Below, piece after piece: positions 62,868 to 64,000 of a stretch of 64,000 nt of DNA. The notes below the pieces were generated by a model. That model saw only the letters and a program-made list of their open reading frames with translations, had not been told where the DNA came from and ran no database searches. Every line of letters starts with the position of its first letter. Position 1 is the stretch's first letter. Source of the stretch: Sequoia sempervirens (taxonomy: Eukaryota; Streptophyta; Pinopsida; Cupressales; Cupressaceae). The translations under genes and the position numbers were made by a program. The stretch covers positions 700,472,217 through 700,536,216 of the forward strand of contig VDFB02270651.1 of NCBI GenBank assembly GCA_007258455.2, read 5' to 3'.

Positions 62868-64000
62868 TGTTGGAAACAAGCAAAACTGAGAGGGGGGTGA
62901 ATCAGTGTTCTACAAAAATTAACTTTGTTATTCTGATCATTAACCTAGTTTAAGCATTCAACCAAAAGAAATATGTAGAAATAGAAAGCAAATAACCACA
63001 ACACCATAACACAAGGATTTTTACATGGAAACCCTGTTAGGGGAAAAACCATGGTGGATGGCCAATCCACAATATAATCTGAGTATACTCAAAAAGAAGT
63101 TTACAAAATGGGAATGCACTTGCATTCAGGCACACTACCTAGAGCTCACTGCTCAAAAAAGGAAGGCACAATGCCTTACAGAGATTTGGATTAGATCCAA
63201 GAGAATGAATTAAAATAATAGCATCTAAAAATGCTTGATTAGAGTTCTAGTTAGGCTTAGTTGTCGATCTTTTGTCCTTCTGACTGATACTAAACTTTTT
63301 CTCTACTCTTGCTCTGATTCACACCACAAAATATTTATGCACAAGTGAAACTGTGCATAAAATCACTCTAACACTCTTCTAATATTTGCAATACACATCA
63401 ACACACCACACACACATTCCAAAATGATATAATAGATCATACATATATATTCGCTACTAACAATTTAATCACAACAATTCAGCTTCAATAAAACTTAAAA
63501 ATATTAGCAATTGTCAGCTCAAATCTTAAGAATTATCCAATGTGCATCCACAACGGTCAGCCACAACTTAGCTCGGACCCAAATCAAGATGAGTGAACAC
63601 AAAAATATTTGAATAAGCTTTCCTTGAATATCTGCAACACATTATATCAACCAAGTCAGCCCCAAAATACTGATAAATAGAAAAGTATCAACCGGATCAC
63701 CAAACTTACACATGACTTGGTAAGAGGCACTTATATTTCCGCATAACACAAGAAATACACTAATGAACCTTTCATGAGATCCACAACTCAAAATAACAAC
63801 TGGAAATCTACAAGTGAATCGATGATCACCAAACTGTCAAATGCTCTGTACTTCCTAACTATCCTCAATCTGACTATCGGTATAAGCAAATGATGTCATG
63901 TGGATCCAATTACCAACTAGGGTTGCCATAAATGACATCACCAAAGCATAATTGCAATGTATCTTGCCAACATATATACATCAATAACCCTAGAGGATTC
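62868..64000. mobile_element. LTR-like sequence interrupting the copia RT, continues off the window
   Basis: Starts TGTTGGAAACAAGC exactly where the RT similarity stops and carries AACTGAGAGGGGGGTGAATC about 20 nt in, as does the nested LTR at 52089. No other end inside the window. Short frames within it (62759-62953 tail, 63025-63213) are read-through. Confidence 0.6.

Noticed and set aside
1..64000. tRNA, rRNA, CRISPR or bacterial-type operons
   Set aside because: None seen by eye. The only tRNA-related signals are retroelement primer-binding sites, and gene structure with introns shows a plant nuclear genome.

Overview
The window looks like the repeat-filled, gene-poor nuclear DNA of a seed plant with a large genome, possibly a gymnosperm. 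The base composition is AT-rich, CACTA, LINE, Ty1/copia and Mutator-type remnants lie nested in one another, and no intact host gene is visible in 64 kb. Species-level assignment is not possible from the sequence.

The window is three contigs joined by two gaps of exactly 100 N (2991-3090 and 27206-27305): contig 1 = 1-2990, contig 2 = 3091-27205, contig 3 = 27306-64000. Contig 2 matches 27388-51446 of contig 3 along its whole length, with roughly 1-2% substitutions and small indels. The right end of contig 1 (1071-2990) matches the left ends of both others. One locus is therefore shown two to three times. This is either an unpurged haplotypic/assembly duplication or a young tandem duplication. 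Below, 'copy A' means contig 2 and 'copy B' the matching part of contig 3.

Layout of the unit (copy A / copy B): a decayed CACTA TNP2 transposase on the minus strand with a solo LTR inserted in an exon (34-2156, 3449-4140, 27740-28427); a gene-less stretch; a candidate CACTA end with CGACGAA-type subterminal motifs (6620 / 30901); a 196-bp tandem duplication; a tandem array of about seven ~358-bp units (7733-10190 / 32020-34478); a PPR-type fragment (11290 / 35580); a six-exon minus-strand pseudogene of unknown family whose introns keep GT-AG borders (11783-13807 / 36072-38098); AT-rich blocks split by a 5981-bp insertion with TG...CA ends and an ATTAT target duplication (14394-20374 / 38654-44634); a complete non-autonomous LTR retrotransposon on the minus strand (21274-25082 / 45515-49322), whose 5' LTR carries a 298-bp Mutator-like foldback MITE with a perfect 9-bp target duplication; then a LINE remnant.

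Beyond the duplicated part (51447-64000), the LINE (RNase H, zinc-finger and reverse-transcriptase remnants, minus strand) is split by a 6.5-kb Ty1/copia element (51855-58369). That element keeps gag, protease and pre-integrase remnants but has lost integrase and RT, and its own 3' LTR contains a 1.9-kb solo LTR. The window ends with a copia RT fragment (62472-62867) cut by another LTR-like sequence that runs off the edge.

Everything recognisable as coding is broken. Many of the stops are TAG where a glutamine codon is likely, which fits loss of methylated cytosine in CAG. No working system made of several genes was found. The most unusual items are the foldback MITE, the unknown spliced pseudogene, the mosaic identity between the two 24-kb copies, and the 6-kb insertion without visible LTRs.
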